Assembly (NCBI GenBank): GCA_017435245.1
Contig: JAFSFK010000023.1
Span: 1-6,407, forward strand
DNA: 6,407 bases
Direction: 5' to 3'
From: Oscillospiraceae bacterium
Lineage (GTDB): Bacteria; Bacillota; Clostridia; Oscillospirales; Oscillospiraceae
A program made the translations under genes and the position numbers. Of this stretch, positions 6,341 through 6,407 are shown piece after piece. The notes under the pieces are model-generated. The model saw nothing but the letters and a program-made list of their open reading frames with translations. It made no database searches and was not told the origin of the DNA. Every line of letters begins with the position of its first letter. Position 1 is the stretch's first letter.

Positions 6341-6384
6341 GCTTCTCCCTGGGGAGAAGCTGTCAAAAATCTTTGATTTTTGAC
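6341..6384. repeat. Double stem-loop intergenic repeat after the operon
   Basis: Two perfect hairpins lie one base apart. GCTTCTCC (6341-6348) pairs with GGAGAAGC (6353-6360) around CTGG. GTCAAAAATC (6362-6371) pairs with GATTTTTGAC (6375-6384) around TTT. They begin 39 bases after the ATPase stop. The arrangement (a GC-rich hairpin, then a GTCA...TGAC hairpin, then TGAGGG) resembles a dispersed palindromic repeat family I associate with gut Clostridia; that link is from memory, not a search. Neither stem is followed by a clean T-run on the + strand, so termination of the operon here is possible but not shown. Confidence 0.65.
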
Positions 6385-6407
6385 TGAGGGATTTGCAGCA
6401 ATGGGCA

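Overview
The window looks like chromosomal DNA from a Gram-positive Clostridia-type bacterium, most likely a gut Oscillospiraceae/Ruminococcaceae relative. This is an inference from four things: moderately GC-rich coding sequence with AT-rich gaps; strong Shine-Dalgarno sites (GGGAGGG, AAAGGAA, GGGAGGTGG) with GTG starts inside an operon; a YmdB-family phosphodiesterase and an SbcD/SbcC-like pair of the YhaO/YhaN type; and intergenic palindromic repeats of a style I associate with that group. No rRNA, tRNA, CRISPR array, phage gene or transposase is visible.

Layout, all genes on the + strand. (1) 2-970: the 3' three-quarters of the ribosome-assembly GTPase Obg, cut by the window's left edge. 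(2) 971-1057: a short gap with a sigma-A-like promoter that overlaps a 12-bp hairpin. (3) 1058-2194: an AraC/XylS-type regulator with an unassigned N-terminal segment, a cupin-like sensor domain and a C-terminal double helix-turn-helix. (4) 2195-2338: a gap almost filled by a 116-bp palindromic repeat (2198-2313) with 32-bp arms and two small internal hairpins. (5) 2339-6301: a compact three-gene operon of a YmdB-like metallophosphoesterase, an SbcD/Mre11-like nuclease and an SbcC/Rad50-like ATPase with two membrane helices. Its genes overlap by 8 and 4 bases. (6) 6302-6407: non-coding sequence with a pair of adjacent perfect stem-loops that looks like a second repeat family.

How the genes work together: the nuclease/ATPase pair is very likely one complex, as Mre11-Rad50 partners are, with translational coupling giving matched output. 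The ATPase has a transmembrane hairpin where SbcC carries a zinc hook, so the complex is probably membrane-attached. YmdB-like enzymes hydrolyse cyclic nucleotides and influence developmental or biofilm decisions in Bacillus; its coupling to a DNA-repair-type complex is suggestive but unproven. Obg and the AraC regulator look like separate transcription units. I found no clear evidence of a wholly new system. The most unusual points are the membrane-anchored Rad50-like protein with a Gln where the switch His is expected, its operon with YmdB, and the two intergenic repeat elements.
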